From the NCBI RefSeq assembly GCF_039535095.1, contig NZ_BAAAWN010000001.1:3286001-3350000 (forward strand): 64,000 nt of DNA. The letters run 5' to 3'. Positions 55,503 to 64,000 of the stretch are shown here, in pieces (the stretch's first letter is position 1; each line of letters starts with the position of its first letter). Position numbers and translations under genes: made by a program. Under the pieces are notes generated by a model that saw nothing but the letters and a program-made list of their open reading frames with translations, ran no database searches and had not been told where the DNA came from. The stretch comes from Arthrobacter ramosus. GTDB lineage: Bacteria; Actinomycetota; Actinomycetes; Actinomycetales; Micrococcaceae.

Positions 55503-56813
55503 CTACCAGAGCGACGGCAGGCTACCCACCAGGCGTTCGTACATCGCCAGCGCCGAAGCGTCCGTCAGGGACGCCACCTGATCGATGACGACGCGAAGCC
55601 GGGCTCCGTCGTCGGGGGCGTCCCGCCAGTCTGCAGCGAACATCGGTTCCAGGTGCCGGTCTCCGCTCGCGTTGAGTACGCCCACCAAAGCGTGCAGGAC
55701 TTCGCGCTGGCGCTCATAGACGGGCTGCCGATGGTCGGTGGAGATCACGAACGTCGTGGCTAGGCCCTTCATGGCGGCGATCTCCGTGGTGGTGTCCTCC
55801 GGGACCATGAGTTCAGCGCCGTACCGAGTGAGGTGGTCCGGACCGAAGCGGGCGCGCGTGGTCTCCAAGGCACTCTGGCAGAACCGGCCGATCAGCTGGC
55901 TGGTCATGTCCTTCAGCGCAGCCATCGATTTGCGGCTGCCGTCGGCCTCGCGGACCCAGACGCTCGTGGCTTCGAGGCGGGCCAGGGCGGCATCGATTTC
56001 GGCGGGATCGTTGTGGGGCAGGTACCACTGCTTGGTGTACCCCACCACGCGGGCCCGGTGATCAGGATTGTCCAGCCATTTCAGCTGGAAGTGGCCTGCA
56101 ACGATGGCGTCCTCAACGTCGTGGACCGAGTACGAGATATCGTCGGCCAGGTCCATCACCTGGGCCTCTATGCAGGAGCGGTTGCCCGGCGCGCCGTCAC
56201 GAAGCCAGGCAAACACGGGCAGATCGTCTTCATAGGCACCGAATTTGCTGCTCCGCTGTCCGTGGATGACCGGGGCGTCGACGGCGGACCACGGGTATTT
56301 GGACGCGGCGTCGAGGCTCGCACGGGTCAGGTTCAGGCCCGCGGGCCGGCCGTCGGCGGCAAGGACCTTGGGTTCAAGGCGGGTCAGCAGGCGCAAGGTC
56401 TGGGCATTGCCCTCGAAGCCGCCGATTCCGTGGGCTACCTCGTTGAGCGCGGATTCCCCGTTGTGGCCGAAAGGCGGGTGGCCAAGATCGTGGCTCAGGC
56501 ACGCCGTGTCCACAACATCCGGATCGCAACCGAGCGCGCGGCCCAACTCGCGGCCCACCTGGGCCACTTCAAGGCTGTGCGTCAGGCGGGTGCGGACGAA
56601 GTCATCGGTGTCCGGCGCGACTACTTGGGTCTTGGCGCCGAGCCGTCGGAGGGCCGACGAATGCAGCACCCTTGCCCGGTCCCTCTCGAAGTCCGAGCGG
56701 TAGGTGTTCTTCCGGGGTTCCTGGACCCAGCGTGCCGAGTCGGCCTCCACATAGCCTGGAATGCCCGTTGCGTTTTCGGCCGGGCGTGCTGCAGACATCG
56801 CTTCAGTTCCCAT
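55503..56813 (-). CDS. dgt: dGTP triphosphohydrolase-like HD protein
   Basis: 436 residues with the HD-domain metal site: RLTHSLEVAQVGRELG, then CLSHDLGHPPFGHNGE, and later LADDISYSVHDVEDAI. It removes triphosphate from deoxynucleoside triphosphates. The dgt-dnaG order is standard in actinobacteria. ATG at 56813. Confidence 0.95.
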   Translation of the reverse strand: MGTEAMSAARPAENATGIPGYVEADSARWVQEPRKNTYRSDFERDRARVLHSSALRRLGAKTQVVAPDTDDFVRTRLTHSLEVAQVGRELGRALGCDPDVVDTACLSHDLGHPPFGHNGESALNEVAHGIGGFEGNAQTLRLLTRLEPKVLAADGRPAGLNLTRASLDAASKYPWSAVDAPVIHGQRSSKFGAYEDDLPVFAWLRDGAPGNRSCIEAQVMDLADDISYSVHDVEDAIVAGHFQLKWLDNPDHRARVVGYTKQWYLPHNDPAEIDAALARLEATSVWVREADGSRKSMAALKDMTSQLIGRFCQSALETTRARFGPDHLTRYGAELMVPEDTTTEIAAMKGLATTFVISTDHRQPVYERQREVLHALVGVLNASGDRHLEPMFAADWRDAPDDGARLRVVIDQVASLTDASALAMYERLVGSLPSLW

Positions 56814-56926
56814 GGGTATCTGCCTCCTCCGCTTGCCGTGCCCCGGCGTCTCTTCAGCCAGTGCCTATGCAGCCAGTTTTCCACGACTCTGGCCGTGCGC
56901 GTGCACGCGGCGACCCGGGCCGGGCT

Positions 56927-58108
56927 TTAGCCGCCTGAGACGTCGAGTTCCGCTGCGGCGATATCGCGCGTCTGATCGGCGTCCATCTGCCTGCTGAGCA
57001 GCCAGTCCTTGGGCAAGGCCGGCCTCTTGGGGGAACCTGCGCGTCCTCGCGGGCCCTCCGAGTCGACGCCCGGGTACGGCAGGTCCATGTCGAGTTGGTC
57101 CAGCAGTTCGCGCAGGACCTCAAGCGTTGGCACGGTGGCCAGTTTGGCGCGCAGTTCCCCGCCCACGACGTAGCCCTTGAAGTACCAGGCCATATGCTTG
57201 CGGATCTCGCGCAGCGCCTTGTACTCGTCGTTCCCGAAGGTTTCGATCATGAGCTCGGCGTGCCGGTAGACGCCGTCGGCCACCTCGCGCAAGCCCGGAC
57301 GGTGGCGCTCGTCGCTTCCTTCAAACGCTGCCTGGAGGTCACCGAAAAGCCACGGGCGGCCTTGGCAGCCACGGCCCACCACGACGCCGTCGATCCCGGT
57401 TTCGCGCACCATGCGGACTGCGTCTTCGGCGGACCAGATATCGCCGTTGCCGAGGACGGGGATGTCCGGGAGGGCCTCGCGCAGCCGTGCGATGGCGGAC
57501 CAGTCGGCCTGGCCGGAGTAGAACTGCGCAGCCGTGCGGCCGTGGAGCGCGACGGCGGCAACGCCGGAATCCCGGGCGATGCGGCCGGCGTCGAGGTACG
57601 TGAGGTGGTCCTCGTCAATGCCCTTGCGCATCTTGATGGTCAGCGGGATATCGCCCTTGGAGGCTTCCTTGACGGCGGTCTGGACGATGGAGGTGAAGAG
57701 GTCGATCTTCCAGGGGAGGGCGGATCCGCCGCCGCGCCGGGTGACCTTGGGCACGGGACAGCCGAAGTTGAGGTCGATGTGGTCTGCCCGGTCTTCCTCG
57801 ACGAGCATGCGTACGGCCTGGCCCACGGTGACGGGGTCCACGCCGTACAACTGCACGGAACGGACCTTTTCGTCGTCGTCGTGGGAGATGATGCGCAACG
57901 ATTCCGGGGTGCGCTCAACCAGGGCACGGGAGGTCACCATTTCCGCGACGTACAGACCGCCGCCGTATTCGCGGCACAGCCGACGGAAGGCCGAGTTGGT
58001 GATGCCGGCCATCGGGGCAAGGATCACGGGGGTGTCCACGGTGATCCGTCCGAGCTGCAGCGGGGGCAGTTCGAGCTTGGGCGAAGGGGGCGTTGCTACT
58101 ACAGTCAC
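56927..58108 (-). CDS. dusB: tRNA-dihydrouridine synthase
   Basis: 393 residues: FMN barrel with LAPMAGITNSAFRRLCREYG, the catalytic cysteine in NFGCPVPKVTRRGGGSAL, KMRKGIDEDHLTY and ALHGRTAAQFYSG. It reduces uridines in tRNA to dihydrouridine. GTG start at 58108, 113 bp upstream of dgt. Confidence 0.95.
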   Translation of the reverse strand: MTVVATPPSPKLELPPLQLGRITVDTPVILAPMAGITNSAFRRLCREYGGGLYVAEMVTSRALVERTPESLRIISHDDDEKVRSVQLYGVDPVTVGQAVRMLVEEDRADHIDLNFGCPVPKVTRRGGGSALPWKIDLFTSIVQTAVKEASKGDIPLTIKMRKGIDEDHLTYLDAGRIARDSGVAAVALHGRTAAQFYSGQADWSAIARLREALPDIPVLGNGDIWSAEDAVRMVRETGIDGVVVGRGCQGRPWLFGDLQAAFEGSDERHRPGLREVADGVYRHAELMIETFGNDEYKALREIRKHMAWYFKGYVVGGELRAKLATVPTLEVLRELLDQLDMDLPYPGVDSEGPRGRAGSPKRPALPKDWLLSRQMDADQTRDIAAAELDVSGG

Positions 58109-58166
58109 CCGTCCATTGTCTCAAAGCGGGGCAAATCGACGGGACCCCTCAAAGACGAGGCGGGGC

Positions 58167-58778
58167 TCAGAGCAGCCAGCCGTTGTCTTCGGCGATCCGC
58201 ACAGCCTCGGCACGGGTCCGGCCGCCGGTCTTGGCCATCGCGGCGGACAGGTAGTTCCGCACGGTCCCTTCGGAAAGCATCGCGGACTTCGCGATATCGG
58301 CCACCGTTCCGCCGTCGGACGCTGCCTTGAGCACCTCCCCCTCGCGTTCGGTCAACGGACTGTCTCCAGCGGTCAAAGATTCAGCGGCTAGCACGGGATC
58401 CACCACCCTGAGCCCCTGGTGGACGCGGCGCACCGCTTCGGCCAGTTGCCGCGCCGGTGTGTCCTTGACGACGAATCCGGAGGCACCGGCCTGCATGGCG
58501 CGCTTGAGGTAGCCCGGCCGTCCGAAGGTGGTCACCATGAGGACCCGGCACGACGGCGCGGCCCGCCGCACGGCCGCTGCCGCGCTGATCCCGTCCAGGC
58601 CGGGCATCTCGACGTCGAGCATTGCCACATCGGCGGAGTGCTCGACGACGGCGGCCGCCACCCCTGTCCCGTCGCCCAGTTCAGCGACCACCTCGATGTC
58701 CGGCTCCAGTCCCAGCAGAGCCGCCAGTGCTCCGCGCACGAGCGCCTGGTCGTCTGCGATCACCAATCGGATGCTCAT
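58167..58778 (-). CDS. NarL/LuxR-family response regulator
   Basis: 203 residues: receiver domain with the phosphorylated Asp in VAMLDVEMPGLDG and the lysine in FVVKDTPARQ, then a LuxR helix-turn-helix (LTEREGEVLKAASDGGTVAD, then IAKSAMLSEGTVRNYLSAAM). It overlaps the kinase gene by four bases (ATGA). Together with the kinase it likely regulates the ABC exporter just upstream, through the palindrome at 61765. Confidence 0.93.
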   Translation of the reverse strand: MSIRLVIADDQALVRGALAALLGLEPDIEVVAELGDGTGVAAAVVEHSADVAMLDVEMPGLDGISAAAAVRRAAPSCRVLMVTTFGRPGYLKRAMQAGASGFVVKDTPARQLAEAVRRVHQGLRVVDPVLAAESLTAGDSPLTEREGEVLKAASDGGTVADIAKSAMLSEGTVRNYLSAAMAKTGGRTRAEAVRIAEDNGWLL

Positions 58779-59947
58779 ACCTCCACCGCCAATCTGAACC
58801 CTCCCAGGTCACTCGGGCCAATGCTGACCGTTCCCCCGGCGGCACCCACGCGTTCGCGGATCCCGGCCAGCCCGTTCCCGGAGCGGCCCCCGGTGGCCGG
58901 GCCGACGCCGTCGTCCTCCACCAGAACGCTCGACGCCGTCAACCGGACGCGGCAGCGCGCGGCACCGGAGTGGCGCACCACGTTGGTGATGCCTTCGCGC
59001 AGCACCCAGCCGAAGAGCTCCCGGAGCCGCGCCGGAACCTGCTCCACGGTTCCCGGCAATTCGGCGTCGATCCCGGCCGATTCCAAGGCCGTCCGGGCAA
59101 CGGCGAGCTCCGCCAGGACGTTGACGCCGCGATAACCGGCCACCGTGGCCCGGACGTCGGCGAGCGCACCGCGGGCCAAGTCCTGCACCGCAGAGATCTC
59201 GGCGGCTGCCCGGTCCCGGGCAGGGTAGTCGCCGGGGACGGTGTCCAGCATCCGGCCGGCCAACTCGGCTTTCACGGCGATCACCGTCAGGGAGTGCCCC
59301 AGGATGTCGTGCATGTCCCGGGCCACGCGGCTGCGCTCTGCTGCGACTGCTGCGTCGGCCAGTTCAGTCTGTGCTTCGCGGAGCCGTGCGGTCTGCCGGA
59401 TCAGCCGCGCGAAGGCGGACATCATGAGGCCGAGGGACAAGATGATCCCGGCCTGGAGCAAGGCCTGCTCCCCGTTGCCCGTCACCAGCTGGGTGGAGAA
59501 GGAGGCGAGGGACAAAGTGACGATCAGGAAGAAGTCGGTGCGCGGCGGAAGGGACGTCATGGCGATGGCGCAGGCGAGGAACGTCCAGGTCCACAAGGCT
59601 TCCCTTCCGATGATGAGGATCATCAGCCCGTTCAGCGCCAGCAGGATGCAGACGAACACGATGCCTGCCCGGACGCCCAGGCGCCAACTGATCTGGGGCA
59701 GGAAGACGTAGGCGGCGAAGAACACGATCAGTGACGCCGACGCCGCCACTTTCCAGGCCGAGGGCTCGTCCACGGACCACACGATGTTCCACGTCGGCCA
59801 GGCCCAGAGCAGGATGGACAGTCCCGCACCGATGAACCAGCCTCGTGGCCCAGGACCGCGGAACATGCTGCCGGTGAAGACGTTGCCACTCAGCACGCCG
59901 CCAGTGCACACGTCCTTGAAGGAGGTTCCGCGAGCATTGCTGGTCAT
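58775..59947 (-). CDS. NarL-type sensor histidine kinase
   Basis: 390 residues: several N-terminal membrane helices, HisKA_3 dimerisation helix with the phospho-accepting His in VARDMHDILGHSLTVIAVKA, and an ATPase part ending VEDDGVGPATGG and NGLAGIRERVGAAGG. There is no large external sensor domain, so it senses within the membrane, as bacitracin/lantibiotic-type exporter kinases do. ATG at 59947 with AGGGTAGG is preferred over an in-frame GTG at 59977 that overlaps the permease stop. Confidence 0.9.
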   Translation of the reverse strand: MTSNARGTSFKDVCTGGVLSGNVFTGSMFRGPGPRGWFIGAGLSILLWAWPTWNIVWSVDEPSAWKVAASASLIVFFAAYVFLPQISWRLGVRAGIVFVCILLALNGLMILIIGREALWTWTFLACAIAMTSLPPRTDFFLIVTLSLASFSTQLVTGNGEQALLQAGIILSLGLMMSAFARLIRQTARLREAQTELADAAVAAERSRVARDMHDILGHSLTVIAVKAELAGRMLDTVPGDYPARDRAAAEISAVQDLARGALADVRATVAGYRGVNVLAELAVARTALESAGIDAELPGTVEQVPARLRELFGWVLREGITNVVRHSGAARCRVRLTASSVLVEDDGVGPATGGRSGNGLAGIRERVGAAGGTVSIGPSDLGGFRLAVEV

Positions 59948-59969
59948 GGTGCCTACCCTAGCGGCCTGT

Positions 59970-60746
59970 TCAGACACGTTTCGTGTCGCGGCGGAATGCC
60001 ATGGCAGCCCCGGCCACGAAGATCACGAGCCAGATGAGCACGTTGAGGATCCACGCCCAGTCGAACTCGCCGGTGATGGGGCTCCGGGCCAATTGCCCGA
60101 TCCCGTATGCGGGCGTGAACTTGGCGATGTTCCCGAAGGTCTCCCCCATGATCTCGATGGGCATGAACAGCCCACCGAGCATGGCAAGGATGGCCAGGGC
60201 CGGGCCGAGGATCTGCATGACGTTCTGGCTCGGCATGAGGTATCCGACGAACAAGCCGAGGGCAGCGAAGACCAGGGAGCCCAGCCAGGCCACCAACCCC
60301 GCTGTGAGCCAGGTCTGGGCATCCATGGTGACGCCCGCCAGGGCGCCGATGACGAACTGGGCCACGACGGCAACGAGGGACAGCATCAGCGCGGCCATGG
60401 CTTTCACCGCGATATACGCACCGGGCAGGAGGGGCGTAAGGCGAAGCTGGCGGCTCCAGCCCTGGGCACGTTCCACTGCCACTTGGCTGCCGGCGCCCGT
60501 TGCGGCGGTCATCGCGGCGTAGACCGTGAGGCTGATGAGGATGTACTGGCCGTAGCTGTGCCCGTTGGGCAGGAGCTTGTCCTTGTTGGACAAGCCGAAA
60601 ATAAAGAAGAAGACAGCCGGCATAAATACCGTGAAGATGATGGTCCGGCGGTTCCGGAGCATCCGCTTGATCTCGATCCAGAGGAACGTGCGGTTGACCC
60701 CGCCGGTGGACGGTTTCCGTTCCTGGACGACTGTTGCCGCGCTCAT
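59970..60746 (-). CDS. ABC-2 type exporter permease
   Basis: 258 residues, six membrane segments in the ABC-2 layout; typical segments are FLWIEIKRMLRNRRTIIFTV at the start and LGPALAILAMLGGLFMPIEI. It forms the channel for the ATPase encoded upstream, with which it overlaps by four bases. Confidence 0.9.
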   Translation of the reverse strand: MSAATVVQERKPSTGGVNRTFLWIEIKRMLRNRRTIIFTVFMPAVFFFIFGLSNKDKLLPNGHSYGQYILISLTVYAAMTAATGAGSQVAVERAQGWSRQLRLTPLLPGAYIAVKAMAALMLSLVAVVAQFVIGALAGVTMDAQTWLTAGLVAWLGSLVFAALGLFVGYLMPSQNVMQILGPALAILAMLGGLFMPIEIMGETFGNIAKFTPAYGIGQLARSPITGEFDWAWILNVLIWLVIFVAGAAMAFRRDTKRV

Positions 60747-61681
60747 ACGAGGTCTCCTTCAAGAGTGATGCTCCTGGATTCAGGCACGGCATCGTCTCCG
60801 GTGAGGGCGACGAAGGCCTCCTCGAGGTTGTTGGCCGCCACCTCGACGTCGTGGGCGCCCGTGTTGTTGAGCAGGTACCGCACGACGGCGTCCGAGTCGC
60901 CCGTGCGGACGGTGAGGCGGCCGCCGTCGTACTCCATGCTTTCGACGGGCGGCATCCCGGCGAGCAGTCCGCGCTCTGTTGCCGGAAGCGAAGCCTTGAC
61001 GGTTCGGCCGGAGGCCAGGTTCTTGATCTGGGCGGCAGTGCCGTCCGCAACGATGCTGCCTTGCCGGACCAGGACAATCCTGTCCGCGTAGGCGTCGGCT
61101 TCTTCGAGGTAATGGGTGGCGAAGATGACGGTCCGTCCGCGCTGGGCGTCGGTCCTGATGGCGGTCCAGAAGTCGCGCCGTCCCGCGACATCCATGCCTG
61201 TGGTGGGCTCGTCCAGGATGAGCAACCCGGGATCGGAGACCAGTGCCATGGCGAAGCGCAGCCGTTGCTGCTGGCCGCCTGAGCACTTTTCCACCTTGCG
61301 ATCGGCGATCTCCAGGATGCCCGCCCGCGCCAGGACTTCGTCCACAGGCCGGGAGGAGTCGAACATGGCAGCGTTGAGCTGCACGGTCTCGCGCACGGTG
61401 ATGTCCCGCAGCAAGCCGCCGGTCTGCATGACCGCTGCCACCTGGCCGCGGGCGATGGCTCCCCGCGGAGTGTGGCCGAAGATGGAAACGCTTCCCTGGT
61501 CCGGTGCGCTCAATCCGAGGATCATGTCGATGGTGGTGGTCTTGCCCGCCCCGTTGGGACCGAGGAACGCCACCACCTCCCCCGGCTGCACGGTGAGGTC
61601 GAGGCCGCGAACGGCGTGGACCTTCCCGAAGCTCTTGTGCAGTCCGGCGGCGTGGACGGCCGGCACACTCGCTGTTGTCAT
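60743..61681 (-). CDS. ABC exporter ATPase (DrrA-like)
   Basis: 312 residues: Walker A GPNGAGKTTTIDMILGL, signature CSGGQQQRLRFAMAL, Walker B LLILDEPTTGMDVAG and the switch His in VIFATHYLEEAD. A C-terminal extension of about 80 residues is typical of drug and lipid exporters. AAGGAGAG precedes ATG at 61681. First gene of a four-gene unit with permease, kinase and regulator. Confidence 0.93.
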   Translation of the reverse strand: MTTASVPAVHAAGLHKSFGKVHAVRGLDLTVQPGEVVAFLGPNGAGKTTTIDMILGLSAPDQGSVSIFGHTPRGAIARGQVAAVMQTGGLLRDITVRETVQLNAAMFDSSRPVDEVLARAGILEIADRKVEKCSGGQQQRLRFAMALVSDPGLLILDEPTTGMDVAGRRDFWTAIRTDAQRGRTVIFATHYLEEADAYADRIVLVRQGSIVADGTAAQIKNLASGRTVKASLPATERGLLAGMPPVESMEYDGGRLTVRTGDSDAVVRYLLNNTGAHDVEVAANNLEEAFVALTGDDAVPESRSITLEGDLV

Positions 61682-61745
61682 GACTCTCCTTGGCTTTGGT
61701 TTGCTCCACTACCCATCAAAGCCGAGATCCGCGTCCGGTGCCCGG

Positions 61746-61788
61746 GCGTGTGTCACCAATGAGGGATGACAAATGTCATCGAGGGGCT
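61746..61788. repeat. 43-bp direct repeat flanking an acquired cassette, left copy
   Basis: Identical to 63885-63927. It contains GATGACA-AA-TGTCATC, a 16-bp palindrome (61765-61780) about 85 bp before the ABC operon, most likely the response-regulator site. The copy pair brackets 2.1 kb of more A+T-rich DNA. Confidence 0.9.
61765..61780. promoter_or_regulatory. Operator palindrome of the ABC exporter operon
   Basis: GATGACA and TGTCATC arms with a two-base spacer. NarL-type regulators bind such inverted repeats. A second copy is at 63904-63919. Confidence 0.55.
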
Positions 61789-61873
61789 TCCGAGAGATCG
61801 TGGGTGCGGTCCATGGGCTCCGTTCCGAAACCGAGCGAACGAGTCCGCGCCCGCGGTTTCGAGGCTTCGAACG

Positions 61874-62443
61874 TCAGAACAGACCCCAACTCTGCTCATC
61901 AACTGAGCGGATCAGGTATCTAATCGCGCCGGCCGCAAACAACGTAGCCGCAATCATCACCATAAGCCCCCGGGCCAGTCTCGACCTTCCGAAGAGCATC
62001 GTCATTATCCAGGCAAACGACGAACTCCAGGCGCCCGCAAACAGCACAAAAATCCCAAAAATACCTGTGAATCCCGGGTGAAGTTTGAGAACCGAATCCA
62101 GAATTGTGGCTGGAATGGCAATCGCTGCCCCTGCGGCCAACAGAATCGGGAACTGAAATGCCTTCCGGACGCGTGGGTAGATCCTTCCGAGAATCGGATA
62201 CCACAGGAGCGCGGCCGCGGTGAGACCGATTACTGATCCTCGGAATCCGGCATCTATGGCGGCGAGCCCAATTTCGACCGCAGTCAGATACCCAGCGCCC
62301 GCGTAGTAGGAACCGGCGACGACGACAAACGCGCCAAAGAACACGGCAAGGACTGTGCCCGAGAGGAAGACGTATATGCTGGGCGTCGGCTTGGTCTTTT
62401 GGTCAAGCGTCAAAGGGTCGTTCATCGTCGTCACCGGACTCAT
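61874..62443 (-). CDS. Five-helix membrane protein of the acquired cassette
   Basis: 189 residues with about five hydrophobic helices (YVFLSGTVLAVFFGAFVVVA, LAAIDAGFRGSVIGLTAAAL, FPILLAAGAAIAIPATILDS, GIFGIFVLFAGAWSSSFAWI and GLMVMIAATLFAAGAIRYL). No family recognised. Its ATG directly follows the TAA of the secreted-protein gene, so the pair is co-translated. It could anchor or assist the secreted partner. Confidence 0.7.
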   Translation of the reverse strand: MSPVTTMNDPLTLDQKTKPTPSIYVFLSGTVLAVFFGAFVVVAGSYYAGAGYLTAVEIGLAAIDAGFRGSVIGLTAAALLWYPILGRIYPRVRKAFQFPILLAAGAAIAIPATILDSVLKLHPGFTGIFGIFVLFAGAWSSSFAWIMTMLFGRSRLARGLMVMIAATLFAAGAIRYLIRSVDEQSWGLF

Positions 62444-63745
62444 TTAGTAGGCGCGGGCATGGTTGATCGTCTGCGTCCCACACAGTCCGACCAAGCACTT
62501 GAAGTTGAGATGGTCGAGCTGGAAAACGTTTAGCCATTGTTCCGTTCCCGCTGTCGTACTGAACCGCGCCCAACCTTCGTGCGCCGGCGCCTGCTGTCGA
62601 TTCCCCACCACCTCAACCAACCCAGACCTGTAGAACCTCACAATCACGCTGTAGGAAATTACTCCACCGTAGTTGATATCGAAGAGCTTGCAATGTGGGT
62701 TCGATGCATCGTGCTTGAAACGGACCTGAGCGTAAGAGCCAGCGGATTGACCGTCCTGAAATAGCATATTTGCCGTGCTTGCATACGAGGTCGCATACAC
62801 CTGGTCATTTTTGTAGGTGATACTCTGTCCAACGTTCTTGGCTAGAACTAGTTTCTGACCGTCAGGGTTCTGCCAGTTCACGTTCGCCCACATCATGGTT
62901 CGATAATTCGGAGTATCAAATGGGGCATTTACCGGGGGAGATCGGAAGCCGCGGTTGTCCCCGCCGAAGGTGAAACTGTTATCTCCCCAGTTACACATGC
63001 TCGCATCGACCCTGGCCGGGGGTATGAACGTCTTGTATTGAAAAGCTGTTGAGTACGTTTGAAAGGTCTTCGCGGTAACGGGAAGTCCAATTTCTGCCAG
63101 CGTCTGCAATGTGAAAGTTTTCTCAGATTCAGCTTCACCTTGGTCTGTCGTCAATGGAGTTGTGACTTTGAGAACGTATTTAGTCGCCGGAAGAAGCCCC
63201 GGAATGGAAAACCGGCCGCCCTTCACGGTCTGAATGAATGACCCGTTCAAGTAGACCTTTGACGCAACGCTGGAATCAGGCACAGCCCATGCGAGGGACG
63301 CCGTCCACGGTGTTACCGCCCATGCAGATACGGACCTCATGCTCGAGGTATCAAATTTCAGATCCTTCTCGTCGAGTGACGACACCTCCACTGCCGGCGG
63401 TGAGGATAATTGCCGCTCAGGCTCGAGTACAGCGAATGCGGCTGTGGATCCTGAAGTCATTGGCGGTGCTTTTTGAATGACTATCTTTGCCGGAGCCCCT
63501 GAGCCTACCTTCCCGAGCACGGTACGTTCTCCTTCGTCAGCGTCATCCGCGACGATCCGAATGGGTTTTCCCTTCGTATCGACAAATCGAGTCGTTTGGT
63601 CCAGATCAAGGAACACTCCCACGTCTGGCGACTTTGCTTCAGCCGGAACCGCCGCTGTCAACGTTCCTGACAGGATTGTTACCGTTGTTGCAACTGCTGC
63701 GCGGCCCATATTCGCACCGCGGACAAATTCGAACTTCCATCTCAT
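62444..63745 (-). CDS. Secreted protein with a central FN3-like domain
   Basis: 433 residues. ATG at 63745 has GGGGGAG four to nine bases upstream and opens a signal peptide (TTVTILSGTLTAAVPAEA). A central FN3-like domain (SVASKVYLNGSFIQ; PGLLPATKYVLKVTTPL) is followed by a large C-terminal beta domain with FTFGGDNRGFRSPPVNAP and a paired cysteine end (FKCLVGLCGTQTI). I do not recognise the C-terminal domain. The gene is visibly less GC-rich than its surroundings and lies in a repeat-flanked cassette, both signs of transfer. Confidence 0.75.
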   Translation of the reverse strand: MRWKFEFVRGANMGRAAVATTVTILSGTLTAAVPAEAKSPDVGVFLDLDQTTRFVDTKGKPIRIVADDADEGERTVLGKVGSGAPAKIVIQKAPPMTSGSTAAFAVLEPERQLSSPPAVEVSSLDEKDLKFDTSSMRSVSAWAVTPWTASLAWAVPDSSVASKVYLNGSFIQTVKGGRFSIPGLLPATKYVLKVTTPLTTDQGEAESEKTFTLQTLAEIGLPVTAKTFQTYSTAFQYKTFIPPARVDASMCNWGDNSFTFGGDNRGFRSPPVNAPFDTPNYRTMMWANVNWQNPDGQKLVLAKNVGQSITYKNDQVYATSYASTANMLFQDGQSAGSYAQVRFKHDASNPHCKLFDINYGGVISYSVIVRFYRSGLVEVVGNRQQAPAHEGWARFSTTAGTEQWLNVFQLDHLNFKCLVGLCGTQTINHARAY

Positions 63746-63884
63746 GTCTCCCCCCAAAAGGATGCATGTGCGCCTAACGGGAATCCGTAGCGCCTAAGTG
63801 TGTGATTCGGTCCGCCGAATATAGCAAGCAATTGAATTTAATGCGAGCAATACAATTCACGGCACCGCCCAGCGCTCTCATGGT

Positions 63885-63927
63885 GCGTGTGTCACCAATG
63901 AGGGATGACAAATGTCATCGAGGGGCT
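63885..63927. repeat. 43-bp direct repeat, right copy
   Basis: Identical to 61746-61788. Its last bases form part of the stop codon region of the gene at the window edge. Confidence 0.9.
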
Positions 63928-64000
63928 AGCGGCGCTCGGCTTCCCTGCGTGCCCGCCTGGTCATGACGACGGCGGCAAGCTCGCCGGTGTCGAACGATTC
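63926..64000 (-). CDS. C-terminal end of a gene running off the window
   Basis: The last 24 codons of a minus-strand gene, reading ESFDTGELAAVVMTRRARRE and ending in TAG at 63926-63928. Too little for a family call. Its stop codon lies at the border of the 43-bp repeat, so before the cassette arrived this gene stood directly upstream of the ABC exporter operon. Confidence 0.45.
   Translation of the reverse strand, partial: ESFDTGELAAVVMTRRARREAERR

Overview
The window is high-GC actinobacterial DNA. The order of the housekeeping genes (dusB, dgt, dnaG, tRNA-Asn), the codon choice and the protein types point to Arthrobacter or a close relative in the Micrococcaceae; this is inference, as no marker gene allows a species call. 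It alternates conserved chromosome with accessory blocks.

1-16 kb: a methylated-amine degradation locus. On the minus strand lie a glutamine-synthetase-like ligase (gmaS type), the three parts of an N-methylglutamate synthase (mgsA, mgsB, mgsC), a monomeric FAD amine oxidase and an M20 amidohydrolase, with an APC permease just upstream. Divergently on the plus strand lie an unrecognised 267-aa protein, a trimethylamine monooxygenase gene (tmm), a small cupin and a three-gene dimethylamine monooxygenase set (DmmA-like zinc-ribbon protein, PDR/VanB-type reductase, DUF3445 haem N-demethylase). Together these would take trimethylamine to its N-oxide, dimethylamine to methylamine, and methylamine through gamma-glutamylmethylamide and N-methylglutamate to glutamate. 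The trimethylamine step is broken here: a complete 1,979-bp IS1634-family element with a 6-bp target duplication sits in the FAD-binding motif of tmm.

16-31 kb: a patchwork. It holds decayed genes (a VOC protein, two Tn3-family transposase pieces, small membrane proteins), a dispersed 65-bp repeat, a secreted seven-repeat YVTN beta-propeller protein, and one intact functional unit: a GntR-type regulator divergent from an amino-sugar operon (ABC importer, BadF-type kinase, nanE, nagB) with a perfect 14-bp palindrome in the shared promoter region. The block ends at a tRNA with a CAU anticodon.

31-38 kb: ordinary chromosome (GT4 glycosyltransferase, EamA transporter, CDP-alcohol phosphatidyltransferase, holin-like membrane protein, Bcr/CflA transporter, small proteins) plus a deleted IS1249-like element still bounded by inverted repeats and a 9-bp target duplication.

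38-53.4 kb: a segment bounded by two identical tRNA-Asn genes inside an 82-bp perfect direct repeat. It carries a metallo-beta-lactamase-fold protein, a large NodB/PKD/FN3 secreted protein with an internal duplication, a PAS-GGDEF-EAL protein, a WxL-like surface pair, and a TetR-controlled operon for meta-cleavage of an aromatic acid in which a 25-codon membrane micro-ORF is coupled by ATGA overlaps between a CoA ligase and a flavin hydroxylase.

53.4-64 kb: core genes dnaG, dgt and dusB, then a two-component system with an ABC-2 exporter. The right end carries a more A+T-rich two-gene cassette (secreted protein plus membrane protein) flanked by a 43-bp direct repeat that contains a palindromic operator-like site.
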